A DNA stretch of 12,473 nucleotides from JBDSGC01 sp046594105 (lineage in GTDB: Bacteria; Acidobacteriota; Thermoanaerobaculia; Gp7-AA8). The position numbers and the translations under genes were made by a program. The notes below the pieces were generated by a model. It did not search any database. It worked only from the letters and a program-made list of their open reading frames with translations, and had not been told where the DNA came from. The stretch is from assembly GCA_046594105.1 (NCBI GenBank), contig JBKJQB010000077.1:1-12473 (forward strand), in the 5' to 3' direction. Positions 1-7,318 of this stretch are shown piece by piece (the first letter of the stretch is position 1; each line of letters starts with the position of its first letter).

Positions 1-498
1 ACTTTCCGGAACCTCATGATCACGATGCTTCTGGGCGGTCTCTGGCACGGCGCGAGCTGGAATTTTGTGATCTGGGGTGGCTTCCACGGCCTTCTTCTCG
101 CCGGGCATCAGATCGTCCGACACCGAACTGGCGCGCCCTCGCGCATCAAGACGGTGGTGGCCTGGTTGGCAATGCAATACGCCCTGCTGCTCAGCTGGAT
201 ACCGTTCCGCGCTGCAAACCCCAACACCATGTGGGTTGCCTTGCGCAAGTTCGTCCTGTTTGATTTCGACGTCGCCGTCTTCAATATGGGCCTCAACTCG
301 ATTTTCTTTGTCTCTACCGTCGCCTTGCTCATGGCGTTCTTCACCATTCACCTCTGGTCGCATTTCCATGGCGACCTGGATGAGAGAATCGGCCGGCTGC
401 CCTGGCCGCTTGCAATGGGCATGGCGACGGTGGCCGGATTCCTCTTCGTCATCCTGTGGCCGGCCGCGCAGGTACCTTTCATCTATTTTCAATTCTGA
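1..498 (+). CDS. MBOAT-family O-acyltransferase, C-terminal part (5' end outside window)
   Basis: Open from the first base and ending at TGA 496-498, so only the last 165 residues are present. The segment LLGGLWHGASWNFVIWGG, followed shortly by FHG, is the hallmark of AlgI/DltB-type membrane-bound O-acyltransferases; the His in LWHG is the conserved family histidine thought to be catalytic. Several hydrophobic helices follow and the protein ends in a membrane-like tail (PFIYFQF). Family members move acyl groups, often acetyl, from a membrane-side donor onto hydroxyls of polysaccharides, teichoic acids or small molecules; the substrate cannot be told here. Its stop overlaps the ATG of the formyltransferase (498), so it is probably co-transcribed with the genes downstream. 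The family call is firm and the substrate unknown. Confidence 0.9.
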   Translation, partial: TFRNLMITMLLGGLWHGASWNFVIWGGFHGLLLAGHQIVRHRTGAPSRIKTVVAWLAMQYALLLSWIPFRAANPNTMWVALRKFVLFDFDVAVFNMGLNSIFFVSTVALLMAFFTIHLWSHFHGDLDERIGRLPWPLAMGMATVAGFLFVILWPAAQVPFIYFQF

Positions 499-1424
499 TG
501 AACGTTGTCCTTTTCGCTTCAGGAAGCCGGTACTCCGAGGTCATCCTCGAAGAGTTGGTGAAGCACAGGCTCGTCCGGGCGGTCGTGGTGCCGGCAGCGC
601 GCGGAACAGGATGGCAACGACTTGTACGAAGTGTGCTGATCTGGTGGGCTGGACGCGATTTCCGTTCGGCCGTCCGCCGGCTTCGACTTCCGCTGATCAG
701 GTTTCGCGGCGAGGCTGACCTGACCGGTGTGATGGCCGATGCTTTCTGCGTCGCTGCCTTCCCCTACCTCTTGAAGGAGGAGGTCCGCGCGAAAGCGCGC
801 GCCGTCTTCAACGTGCACCCGTCGCTCCTGCCCCGGCATCGAGGGGGCGACCCGCTTTTCTGGACGTATTTTTGCGACGATCGCGAATGCGGTGTCACGG
901 TGCATTTGGTGGATGAGGGGACCGACAGCGGCGCCATCGTGGCCCAGGATCAGATGGCCCTGCCCCGAGGAATACGCTCAAACGAGCTGTCCGAGCAGCT
1001 TGCTCGGCGCGGAGCCGTGCTGCTGGCAAGTGTTCTGGGGAGCCCGATCCAATCGCGAGCGCAGGAGGAGTCCCTTGCGACCATGGAACCATTGCCGAGG
1101 CTGGGCGCCTGGCGGATCGACTGGCAGATCTGGCCCGCAGAGCGCGTCTGGCATTTCCTGCGAGGCGTCGGGACCACGCATGGGCACCTGCTGACGGACC
1201 ATCGCGGTGAGCGCATCCCGGTGGGAGAAGCGATTCACTTCACCGAGGGCGAACACGGCCGGGTTCCGGGCACGGTCGCACGTCACCTGCGGGGTGCCAC
1301 AATTTTCTGCGTCGACGGCACGGTCGATGTCCGAGCGATCTCCCCGATACGCCGGCTGGCTGCACTTCGGGGGCGTTTGACACGCTATCGCGATTCCACT
1401 AAAACAAAACCCATCCGGTCATGA
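498..1424 (+). CDS. Formyltransferase (Fmt/GART-like, N- and C-terminal domains)
   Basis: 308 residues. The start is the ATG overlapping the MBOAT stop (TGATG); an in-frame ATG lies further upstream at 456 but inside the MBOAT gene. The N-terminal formyltransferase domain (about 1-180) carries NVHPSLLPRHRGGDP with N105 and H107, and D143 in VDEGTDSGA: the Asn-His-Asp triad of 10-formyl-tetrahydrofolate-dependent formyltransferases. Residues about 205-300 resemble the Fmt C-terminal beta-barrel domain (RIDWQIWPAERVWHFLRG). The segment between the N-terminus and the triad is short and unlike housekeeping Fmt, and the gene sits among membrane enzymes rather than beside def. It therefore more likely formylates an amine on a metabolite, amino sugar or peptide than methionyl-tRNA. 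The acceptor is unknown. It overlaps the next gene by ATGA (1421-1424). Confidence 0.88.
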   Translation: MNVVLFASGSRYSEVILEELVKHRLVRAVVVPAARGTGWQRLVRSVLIWWAGRDFRSAVRRLRLPLIRFRGEADLTGVMADAFCVAAFPYLLKEEVRAKARAVFNVHPSLLPRHRGGDPLFWTYFCDDRECGVTVHLVDEGTDSGAIVAQDQMALPRGIRSNELSEQLARRGAVLLASVLGSPIQSRAQEESLATMEPLPRLGAWRIDWQIWPAERVWHFLRGVGTTHGHLLTDHRGERIPVGEAIHFTEGEHGRVPGTVARHLRGATIFCVDGTVDVRAISPIRRLAALRGRLTRYRDSTKTKPIRS

Positions 1425-2497
1425 CCGCCGACACCCAGTCGCTGCCTCTTCAGGTGGCGCTGCCACATGCGCAGCGCGTTTGGATCGAGACCCCCTCGTT
1501 CGATTTCCTCTTCTTCATCCTCTCCCCGATCGCCATCCTGCCGATCGTGCTACCGGCATTTTTCATCTCGCCCCGATTCGCCCTCCTGTTCTTCATGCTG
1601 TCGTTCCCCCACTACGTTTCGACCTTTGCCTTTTTCTTCTGGGACGAGAACAAGACGCGACACGCCACGCGGTGGGTGGCGTTTTTTGCGGGGCCTGTGA
1701 TCATCGCCGTCACCTATTGGGCCCTTTTCTACTTTCACGTCCCCCGAGTGATGCAGCTGGTGCTGTTTGCGTGGAACATCTTTCACGTCGGACGGCAAAG
1801 CTGCGGGATTCTGTCCATCTACAGGCACCGCGCCGGCGTCTTCGATCCCGTGCAGAAAGACGTCACCAACGCGGCCATCCTTGCCGGTAGTTTCTTTCTC
1901 GCCTTCTGGAACATCGACTCGCATCCACAGTGGGGACCGCTGTTGAACGACATCTCTCCGCGCGCGATCAGCCTGACCAAAGTGGCTCTGGGAGTGATCG
2001 CCGGGGCGGCGGTCATCCGGATGGTGACCACGCTGATGCAGCGTAAAGAGCCGGTGGGTCTTCCGGAGGCACTGTTTGCAGTGACGAGCTTCGTCATCTT
2101 TACGCCCTATCTGTTTCTGCACGACTCCTCTCTCGCTACCGCGGTGATGCTGCTGCCTCACTACCTCCAGTATCTCGGGCTGGTCTGGCTGCTCCACCGG
2201 CGACGCTTCCGTAGTGGAGCGGAGGGCTCGCCCTCGCAGAGGGTTCTGCAGAAGATCAGCGCGAACACACCGCTGCTCCTCGTGGTGCTCGCTGGAATCG
2301 GAGTCTCATTCGCCGCAGCAAGCGTCATCCTGCGGCACGTCGGGCAGCCGACGATCTTCGAGTCGCTGTACCTTCTGCTGGCGTTCGAACACTTCTATCT
2401 CGACGCGCTCTTCTGGGCCTTCCGCGACCGGACGGTGCGCAATTCGATCGGCCCGTACCTCACACGCTACGAACATCCCCGGGCCGAAGTCGCGTGA
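1421..2497 (+). CDS. Polytopic membrane protein with intramembrane histidines, unknown function
   Basis: 358 residues, ATG start overlapping the upstream stop (ATGA). About eight to ten hydrophobic helices are visible, starting near 28-50, 53-75, 85-107 and 110-130. Four histidines sit in or at the edge of membrane helices: H64 (SFPHYVSTF), H122 (NIFHVGRQ), H247 (LLPHYLQYLGL) and H324 (FEHFYLDALFWAFRD). The last motif looks conserved in character (aromatic, His, Asp, Arg). Membrane-embedded histidines suggest bound metal or heme, in the manner of Brp/Blh carotenoid oxygenases or membrane desaturases, but I do not see the diagnostic motifs of either family and make no functional call. Its stop overlaps the GTG of the next gene. 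It probably acts with the neighbouring membrane enzymes. Confidence 0.8.
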   Translation: MTADTQSLPLQVALPHAQRVWIETPSFDFLFFILSPIAILPIVLPAFFISPRFALLFFMLSFPHYVSTFAFFFWDENKTRHATRWVAFFAGPVIIAVTYWALFYFHVPRVMQLVLFAWNIFHVGRQSCGILSIYRHRAGVFDPVQKDVTNAAILAGSFFLAFWNIDSHPQWGPLLNDISPRAISLTKVALGVIAGAAVIRMVTTLMQRKEPVGLPEALFAVTSFVIFTPYLFLHDSSLATAVMLLPHYLQYLGLVWLLHRRRFRSGAEGSPSQRVLQKISANTPLLLVVLAGIGVSFAAASVILRHVGQPTIFESLYLLLAFEHFYLDALFWAFRDRTVRNSIGPYLTRYEHPRAEVA

Positions 2498-3132
2498 TCG
2501 GTTTCCTGCGCGGCTTGAGGTGGCTCGAGCCGGTGGTGGAGTTGCTCCGCCTCGGCATGTTCGCCGGGCTGGTCGCGTTCGGGATCGCGTATCTCGTCGC
2601 TCCGCCTGAACGACGCCGACGTCGTGCCCTGCTCGTGATCGGCTACGTCGGGATCATGTCCGCGGCGGCCGGGCTGTCACAGATCGACGCGTGGCCGTTC
2701 GCCAACTGGGCTCTCGTCCATACCATGCGAGGCGAGGAGATCAACTCCTGGGAGATCGAAGCGACGGACGGGACTGGTCGAGTCTGGACCGTCGATCCTC
2801 GCGTTCTGCAGCCGCTCGCACCCGAGGAGTTCGGTGTCTGGGTCCTCACACACGGCCTCCCCTCTTCCGTAGCGGGACACCTTCTCGGGCGTGCCGAGCG
2901 CGGACGGCAGGACTTTCTGGGCGGCGCGTTCCCTCCCAATGACCGATTCATCGGGGCAGCGTCAGCACCGTTTCACTTCCGGCAACGACGTTTGTGGCTC
3001 TCGGTGACTGACGTTCCGCAGACACCGTTCGTGTCGATCTCGATCGTCCGTCTGCATTGGAACATCGAGGAGCGGGAGCGGCTGGGTGGTCAGGCAATTC
3101 AACGCGCATCGATGCCGGAGCGCCTGCCATGA
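2494..3132 (+). CDS. Small membrane-anchored protein with QIDAWPF motif (copy 1)
   Basis: 212 residues. The GTG start forms a GTGA overlap with the stop of the previous gene. Two hydrophobic helices are visible near 18-35 and 45-62. The motif QIDAWPF (63-69) comes directly after the second helix and is followed by a soluble domain of about 140 residues, probably outside the cytoplasm. Other landmarks are DGTGRVWTVDPR (92-103) and VPQTPFVSISIVRL (174-187). All three blocks recur in the gene at 5790-6413, so the two are paralogues. I do not recognise the family. Each copy lies directly before an HTTM gene and overlaps it by four bases, which suggests the two products form a complex or act in sequence. 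Confidence 0.8.
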   Translation: MIGFLRGLRWLEPVVELLRLGMFAGLVAFGIAYLVAPPERRRRRALLVIGYVGIMSAAAGLSQIDAWPFANWALVHTMRGEEINSWEIEATDGTGRVWTVDPRVLQPLAPEEFGVWVLTHGLPSSVAGHLLGRAERGRQDFLGGAFPPNDRFIGAASAPFHFRQRRLWLSVTDVPQTPFVSISIVRLHWNIEERERLGGQAIQRASMPERLP

Positions 3133-4004
3133 GAACGGCCCTCGAGCGACTCTTCTTCACACCCGAGACTCCGCGAAACCTCGGTGTCGCCCGCATCATC
3201 CTCGCTGTCAACGCGTTGTGGATCGTGCTGTCGCGACCTGGATTGCCCGACCTGTTTTCGCTTCCCGGGGTGATGTGGAATACGGTTCTGCCGGAGAGGC
3301 GGATCCGCTTCGGCATGCTTTTCGACGCGCCGGTCGAACAGGTGCTGTGGATCGCACTTCACGTCCTGCTCCTGGCTACGCTGCTGGGCATCCTTACGAG
3401 ATGGGCGGCGCTCGGCAGCGCGTTACTTCTTTACCACTTCGCTCCCCTCGAGAGAGTCTTCAGCAGCGGCAGCCCCTATCTTCTCGGCTTCACACTGACG
3501 TTGTTCGGCTTGCTCTTCGTCGGTGTTTCGCGTTCCGGCGGGGCGTTGCGCGGCGAGGATCGCTCCTGGGAGCACCGCTGGCCGCTGGCATTGCTGCAGT
3601 GCGTTTTCTGTGGCATGTACGCGTTCGCCGCGTACTCGAAGCTCATCACGTCGGGTGTGAGCTGGCTGGACGCGCGCAACATCCGCCTCTACATCCTCGC
3701 ACTCGGCCAGGTTCTCGGCGATCGGACCACCACCCCCTACGGACACTTCATCGCCGGATCCCCCTTCTTATGCGTCTCCCTCGCGTCGGCGGGCATCGCC
3801 TTCGAGCTGCTGTTCCCGGTGGTGCTGTTCTCACGGACGGCACGCCTGATTCTGGTTCCAGTTGCCGTCTTGTTTCACGTCCTCAATGCGCTCATCTTCC
3901 GAATCGAGTTCCCTGAGCTGGCCCTTCTCCTCATCTTCGTGGACTGGCGAGGGCTGAGGTCCGAACGTACAATCCCCCCATGGTCCAGATCATCGAGCTC
4001 CTGA
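3129..4004 (+). CDS. HTTM-domain membrane protein, vitamin K-dependent gamma-carboxylase-like (copy 1)
   Basis: 291 residues from the ATG in the ATGA overlap at 3129-3132. The frame is open further upstream but that part lies inside the previous gene. Features of the HTTM/VKG-carboxylase membrane domain are visible: RIILAVNALWIVLSRP near the start, LLYHFAPLERV (100-110), then YAFAAYSKLITSGVSWLD (164-181) with K171, and the late helix with H250 (LFHVLNALIF) leading into FPELALLLIFVDW (261-273). Bacterial HTTM proteins are mostly uncharacterised; the animal relative carboxylates Glu using reduced vitamin K. Whether this copy is a carboxylase is not shown. Its 3' end overlaps the next gene by 25 bases, and the last ten residues are Ser-rich and probably unstructured. 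The protein is clearly related to the product of 6410-7318. Confidence 0.87.
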   Translation: MRTALERLFFTPETPRNLGVARIILAVNALWIVLSRPGLPDLFSLPGVMWNTVLPERRIRFGMLFDAPVEQVLWIALHVLLLATLLGILTRWAALGSALLLYHFAPLERVFSSGSPYLLGFTLTLFGLLFVGVSRSGGALRGEDRSWEHRWPLALLQCVFCGMYAFAAYSKLITSGVSWLDARNIRLYILALGQVLGDRTTTPYGHFIAGSPFLCVSLASAGIAFELLFPVVLFSRTARLILVPVAVLFHVLNALIFRIEFPELALLLIFVDWRGLRSERTIPPWSRSSSS

Positions 4005-4852
4005 ACTTCGTCGTCCATCAGGCGATCGAGCTCTGGTCGCGGCCGGATACGCTGGCCACCCTCACCGGCCTCCTGGTCGCTCTCGCGATCACCGTGGTCA
4101 TCCGGCGTCACCGTCTGCGCCCCATGGCCGCGGGAGCCGGCACCGATGGTGCCTACGCCTTCTTCTACATCTCCGGCCTGTATTCCATCCTCATCGGCAG
4201 TCGTCTCTATGGCGCGATGAATCATCTCGTGGCCACACACGCTCCGTGGCTGCAGATTGGAACGCGGGTACACCTGCCCGTCATCGCGCACTTCGTCATT
4301 CTTACCATCGCTCTCGATTTCATCGCGTACTGGTGGCACCGCGCCGCTCACGCGGTGCCCCTGCTCTGGCATTTTCACCAGATCCACCATTCGCAGAAGG
4401 AGCTCACCCCGCTGACGAACTTCCGCTTTCACATCGTCGACGTGGTCCTGCGCAGCCTGATGATGATGTTGCCTGTCTTCCTGCTCGGAAGCTCCACCGA
4501 GATCTGGCTCACCGTCATCCTGGTCCAGACCGCGCTCGACGGCCTCGCGCACGCTGACCTTGCGTGGACATACGGACCGCTCGGCTTTTTCTTCGTCAGC
4601 CCCCAGTTCCACCGCTTCCACCATTCGGCAGACTCCGCGCATTTCGGCCGGAACTTCGGCCAGCAATACAGTGTCTGGGACTACTTGTTCGGTACGGCTC
4701 TGGTTCAGGACGGTGCCCCGGCGGCGTACGGTGTACCCGACGAGGTGCCGGCAGGATTCTTCAGGCAGCTCTTCGGACCGTTTGTCACTCTTGTGCGGCG
4801 CCGCAGGCCGCCCCGTGTCGAGGTGATTGTTTCCGAGGCCGCTGCGCGATGA
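3980..4852 (+). CDS. Fatty acid hydroxylase / sterol desaturase family protein
   Basis: 290 residues. The only reasonable ATG lies inside the end of the HTTM gene (25-base overlap), with no clear Shine-Dalgarno, so translation is probably coupled. The diiron histidine clusters of this family are complete: HRAAH (120-124, HX3H), HQIHH (133-137, HX2HH) and HRFHH (211-215, HX2HH), with extra histidines at 131, 151, 191 and 221. Hydrophobic helices precede and separate the clusters (about 28-42, 58-80, 98-118, 158-172). Members hydroxylate or desaturate lipids, carotenoids or sterols in the membrane using O2. The FVSPQFHRFHHS segment and a C-terminal YSVWDYLFGT are typical. The substrate is unknown; neighbours suggest a lipid or lipidated metabolite. 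Stop and next start overlap as ATGA. Confidence 0.92.
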   Translation: MVQIIELLNFVVHQAIELWSRPDTLATLTGLLVALAITVVIRRHRLRPMAAGAGTDGAYAFFYISGLYSILIGSRLYGAMNHLVATHAPWLQIGTRVHLPVIAHFVILTIALDFIAYWWHRAAHAVPLLWHFHQIHHSQKELTPLTNFRFHIVDVVLRSLMMMLPVFLLGSSTEIWLTVILVQTALDGLAHADLAWTYGPLGFFFVSPQFHRFHHSADSAHFGRNFGQQYSVWDYLFGTALVQDGAPAAYGVPDEVPAGFFRQLFGPFVTLVRRRRPPRVEVIVSEAAAR

Positions 4853-5775
4853 CCGTGAGTCAGGCGCGCCTGCAGGTGTTTCTCGCGAGGGCGTATTACG
4901 ATGTGGCGGCAACGGAGACGGCCGCACTCGTCGTCCTCGGCGCTCGCCGCGGCTTCTATCATGAGCTGGCTCGAGAGCCGCTCAGCGCTGCGGAGCTTGC
5001 AGAGCGGACAAGCAGCGACTTCCGATTCGTCGCGAGCTGGCTTGCCAATCAAATCGCTGCCGGGTATGTGACCGTAGGCGAAGACAAATTTTCTTTGAGT
5101 GAGGAGCAGTCCGCGGCGTTCACCGATGAACACACCATCGGTTTTCTTCCGGCCGCGTTCGAGCTCGCGGTCGGTCTGGCCGGGCAGACGCACGGCGATG
5201 TTCCCTCGGCGATGAACACGCTCGCACGGGCGAAAGCGACGGGGCTGCTCGATCGGTGGCTCGACGACGGCCTGAGAACGAAACTCGGCGCGGGAGCACG
5301 CGTGCTCGATCTCGGATGTGGACGCGGTGCGGCGGGCATCGAGCTGGCCCGACGCTACCCCTCCGCGACGGTTGTCGGGATCGATCCTGACGCAACGGCC
5401 ATCGCCCACGCCCGTCGCGCCGGCTCGAGCGTCCGTTTCGAAACGGAGTGGACCGACGCTGCCTTCGACATGGTTCTCACCCTCGAATCGTTTCATGAAA
5501 TGTCCGCACCCAACGTCATGGCGCGGCGCGTACGCCAGTCGTTGAATGCCGATGGAGCCTGGATCATCGTAGAGCCGCTGGCGGACCCGGGCTCCACCGC
5601 CATGCGACTGATTGCGGCCACCGACCTGCTCTTCTGTTTCCCCTCCTCATCGCCGGACAGCCTCGGGCCGCTGGCGGGAGAAGCGCTCATTCGCCACGTC
5701 CTCGACGAAGCCGGCTTCACGCGAATCAGGCGGCGCGAGGATGGTTACCATCTCGTTCTCGACGCGCGCCCATGA
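4849..5775 (+). CDS. SAM-dependent methyltransferase with N-terminal winged-helix/dimerisation domain
   Basis: 308 residues from the ATG in the ATGA overlap at 4849-4852; the frame is open much further upstream but only as a shadow of the hydroxylase gene. Residues about 1-90 form a helical domain with SAAELAERTSSDFRFVASWL, resembling the dimerisation/winged-helix region of small-molecule O-methyltransferases. The Rossmann domain starts with motif I VLDLGCGRG (152-160); the acidic residue binding the ribose is D179 (GIDPD), and the post-I strand is FDMVLTLESFHEM (206-218). This domain order is common in methyltransferases of secondary metabolism. The substrate is unknown. It sits between the hydroxylase and the second QIDAWPF gene, with 14 bases to the next ATG. 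Confidence 0.9.
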   Translation: MTVSQARLQVFLARAYYDVAATETAALVVLGARRGFYHELAREPLSAAELAERTSSDFRFVASWLANQIAAGYVTVGEDKFSLSEEQSAAFTDEHTIGFLPAAFELAVGLAGQTHGDVPSAMNTLARAKATGLLDRWLDDGLRTKLGAGARVLDLGCGRGAAGIELARRYPSATVVGIDPDATAIAHARRAGSSVRFETEWTDAAFDMVLTLESFHEMSAPNVMARRVRQSLNADGAWIIVEPLADPGSTAMRLIAATDLLFCFPSSSPDSLGPLAGEALIRHVLDEAGFTRIRRREDGYHLVLDARP

Positions 5776-5789
5776 CCGACTGATCCCTC

Positions 5790-6413
5790 ATGAATACTGC
5801 GTACGTTGAGCTGCCGAAGTTTCTCGCCTTCGCGCTCTTCCTGTTCCTCGGCATTCGCATCGCGGGAGCACGCACCCCGGATTCCCGGAGCCGCACCGTC
5901 TCGCTTCTGATCGCGCAGGTGCTGCTGGTGAGCGGTTTTGTCGGCGTTACGCAGATTGACGCCTGGCCATTCACTTCTTACACCCTCGCCGCTTTTCGCC
6001 CCAGGCCGCGCGTACCGGTCTGCACGCTTGATTTCTATGGTGTCGACAGCGGCGGGAGAGAGTGGCCGGTGGACCCGCTGTCGTTCTCGCCGGTCTACCT
6101 TTCGATCGTGCAGACATGGGGCGAGCTGACCTATCCGGCACTCACGAAGCCGCAGCAGCGCGAAGCGATGCGTTTTCTGGTTGACCGAGCGGAATCGGGT
6201 CGCGCTTCGCTGCATGCAACGAAGCGCGTCGGGTTCGAGCGTCTCCTGCGCGGCGGCTGGGATCGATACTGGTGGCTCCTGCCGCGACATCGCGAGGTCC
6301 CTTCGACTCCGTATATCGCACTGCGCATCTACCGCACCTGCGGAGTTCCCGAGGACCTTCTCGATCACGGGGGTCCTCTCGAACGACGGCTGATCGCGGA
6401 GCAGAGCCGGTGA
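5790..6413 (+). CDS. Small membrane-anchored protein with QIDAWPF motif (copy 2)
   Basis: 207 residues, ATG start 14 bases after the methyltransferase stop, without a clear Shine-Dalgarno. Layout matches copy 1 at 2494-3132: two hydrophobic helices (about 10-26 and 38-53), then QIDAWPF (55-61), then a soluble domain with DSGGREWPVDP (86-96, compare DGTGRVWTVDP) and VPSTPYIALRIYR (170-182, compare VPQTPFVSISIVR). Overall identity looks modest outside these blocks, so the duplication is old or the copies have been acquired separately. The family is unknown to me. Like copy 1 it directly precedes an HTTM gene, here with a GTGA overlap, which strengthens the idea of a two-protein unit. Confidence 0.8.
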   Translation: MNTAYVELPKFLAFALFLFLGIRIAGARTPDSRSRTVSLLIAQVLLVSGFVGVTQIDAWPFTSYTLAAFRPRPRVPVCTLDFYGVDSGGREWPVDPLSFSPVYLSIVQTWGELTYPALTKPQQREAMRFLVDRAESGRASLHATKRVGFERLLRGGWDRYWWLLPRHREVPSTPYIALRIYRTCGVPEDLLDHGGPLERRLIAEQSR

Positions 6414-7318
6414 AGCTCACGGACGCCTGGGACAGTCTGTGGTTCCGGCCGGAGTCGCCGTCTCTGGTCCGCACATTCCGAGCGATCCTCTCCGCGCACG
6501 CACTCTGGGTGTTGCTGTCCCGTCCCGACATCCCCGACGTGGTCAGGTGGCCGGCACCCTTCTTCGCCGGCATCTCGCATGCGGAGCTGGCGCGATTCGG
6601 AGTGGGGATCGTTCCCGCATCGATGGAATGGCCGCTCTTTGCATTGCTCCACCTGATGCTCGTCTTTGCAGGGACGGGTATTTTTTCACGCGTCGCGTGT
6701 GCTGCTTCAGGCCTCCTGCTTTATCACTTCGCCCCATTCGAAGAGCTCATCGCGGGGACGCCGCATACCTTCTTCGGCGGGCTGACGGTCCCCTGTCTCG
6801 GCCTCCTCATCCTGGCCTTTGCCAGGCAGCCTCGGAAAGCCGAAGATCCTTCCTGGGAATTCGGGTGGCCGGTCACTCTGATCCGGCTGCTGATGTCGCT
6901 CAATTACTTCTGCGCGTTTCTGGCGAAGCTGCGCTTCAGCGGTCCGCTCTGGTTCACCGCGACGAACATTTCGCGCTGGACGATCATCAACATGCGATTC
7001 GGAGAAGCACCACTGGCACAGACCGTCGCCAGCCACTCCACGATTTCATGGGCAATCGCAATCGGCACGCTGCTAGTCGAAGCGCTATCACCGCTGGCAG
7101 CGTTCTCCCGGCGCGCGCGATTGCTTTTTCTTCCCGCGGCGGTGCTGGGCCACATCGGGATTGCCCTCACCATGAACATCTGGTTTCCGAGCCTGCCGTT
7201 GCTGCTGCTCTTCGTCGACTGGCCCGTTCGAAAGCCCGGCCGCCGGGCGATTACTGCGGTGGGCGTCCGCGGCGAAGCAGCAGCATCGTCGCCGCAGTCG
7301 AGTAACGTCGCAACGTGA
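6410..7318 (+). CDS. HTTM-domain membrane protein, vitamin K-dependent gamma-carboxylase-like (copy 2)
   Basis: 302 residues from GTG 6410 in the GTGA overlap with the previous gene; the open frame extends further upstream as a shadow. Aligns by eye along its whole length with copy 1: ALWVLLSRPDIPDVV near the start (copy 1 ALWIVLSRPGLPDLF), GLLLYHFAPFEELI (101-114), YFCAFLAKLRFSGPLWF (166-182) with K173 at the place of K171, and GHIGIALTMNIWFPSLPLLLLFVDW with H248. The polar Ala/Ser-rich tail of about 20 residues is encoded in the stretch that overlaps the convergent peptidase gene by 68 bases. It is the last gene of the + strand operon. Function unknown. Confidence 0.87.
   Translation: MKLTDAWDSLWFRPESPSLVRTFRAILSAHALWVLLSRPDIPDVVRWPAPFFAGISHAELARFGVGIVPASMEWPLFALLHLMLVFAGTGIFSRVACAASGLLLYHFAPFEELIAGTPHTFFGGLTVPCLGLLILAFARQPRKAEDPSWEFGWPVTLIRLLMSLNYFCAFLAKLRFSGPLWFTATNISRWTIINMRFGEAPLAQTVASHSTISWAIAIGTLLVEALSPLAAFSRRARLLFLPAAVLGHIGIALTMNIWFPSLPLLLLFVDWPVRKPGRRAITAVGVRGEAAASSPQSSNVAT
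7234..7248 (-). terminator. Candidate terminator hairpin of the minus-strand operon
   Basis: Read on the minus strand, a perfect 6-bp inverted repeat GCCCGG-CGG-CCGGGC begins two bases after the TAA of the peptidase gene (7251-7253) and is followed by TTTCG. Position and stem fit a Rho-independent terminator, but the T run is only three bases, so it may act weakly or just stabilise the 3' end. It lies inside the coding sequence of the convergent HTTM gene, and the GC-rich stem could also simply follow from its Pro-Gly-Arg-Arg codons. Confidence 0.35.

Noticed and set aside
498..1424. Housekeeping methionyl-tRNA formyltransferase
   Set aside because: The triad and C-terminal domain fit, but the first 100 residues differ from Fmt and the gene is embedded among membrane tailoring enzymes with no def neighbour.
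3875..4927. A 350-codon open frame on the minus strand
   Set aside because: It lies antisense to the hydroxylase gene, whose three His clusters are intact; the translation is charged and repetitive with no domain, as expected from GC-rich codon bias.
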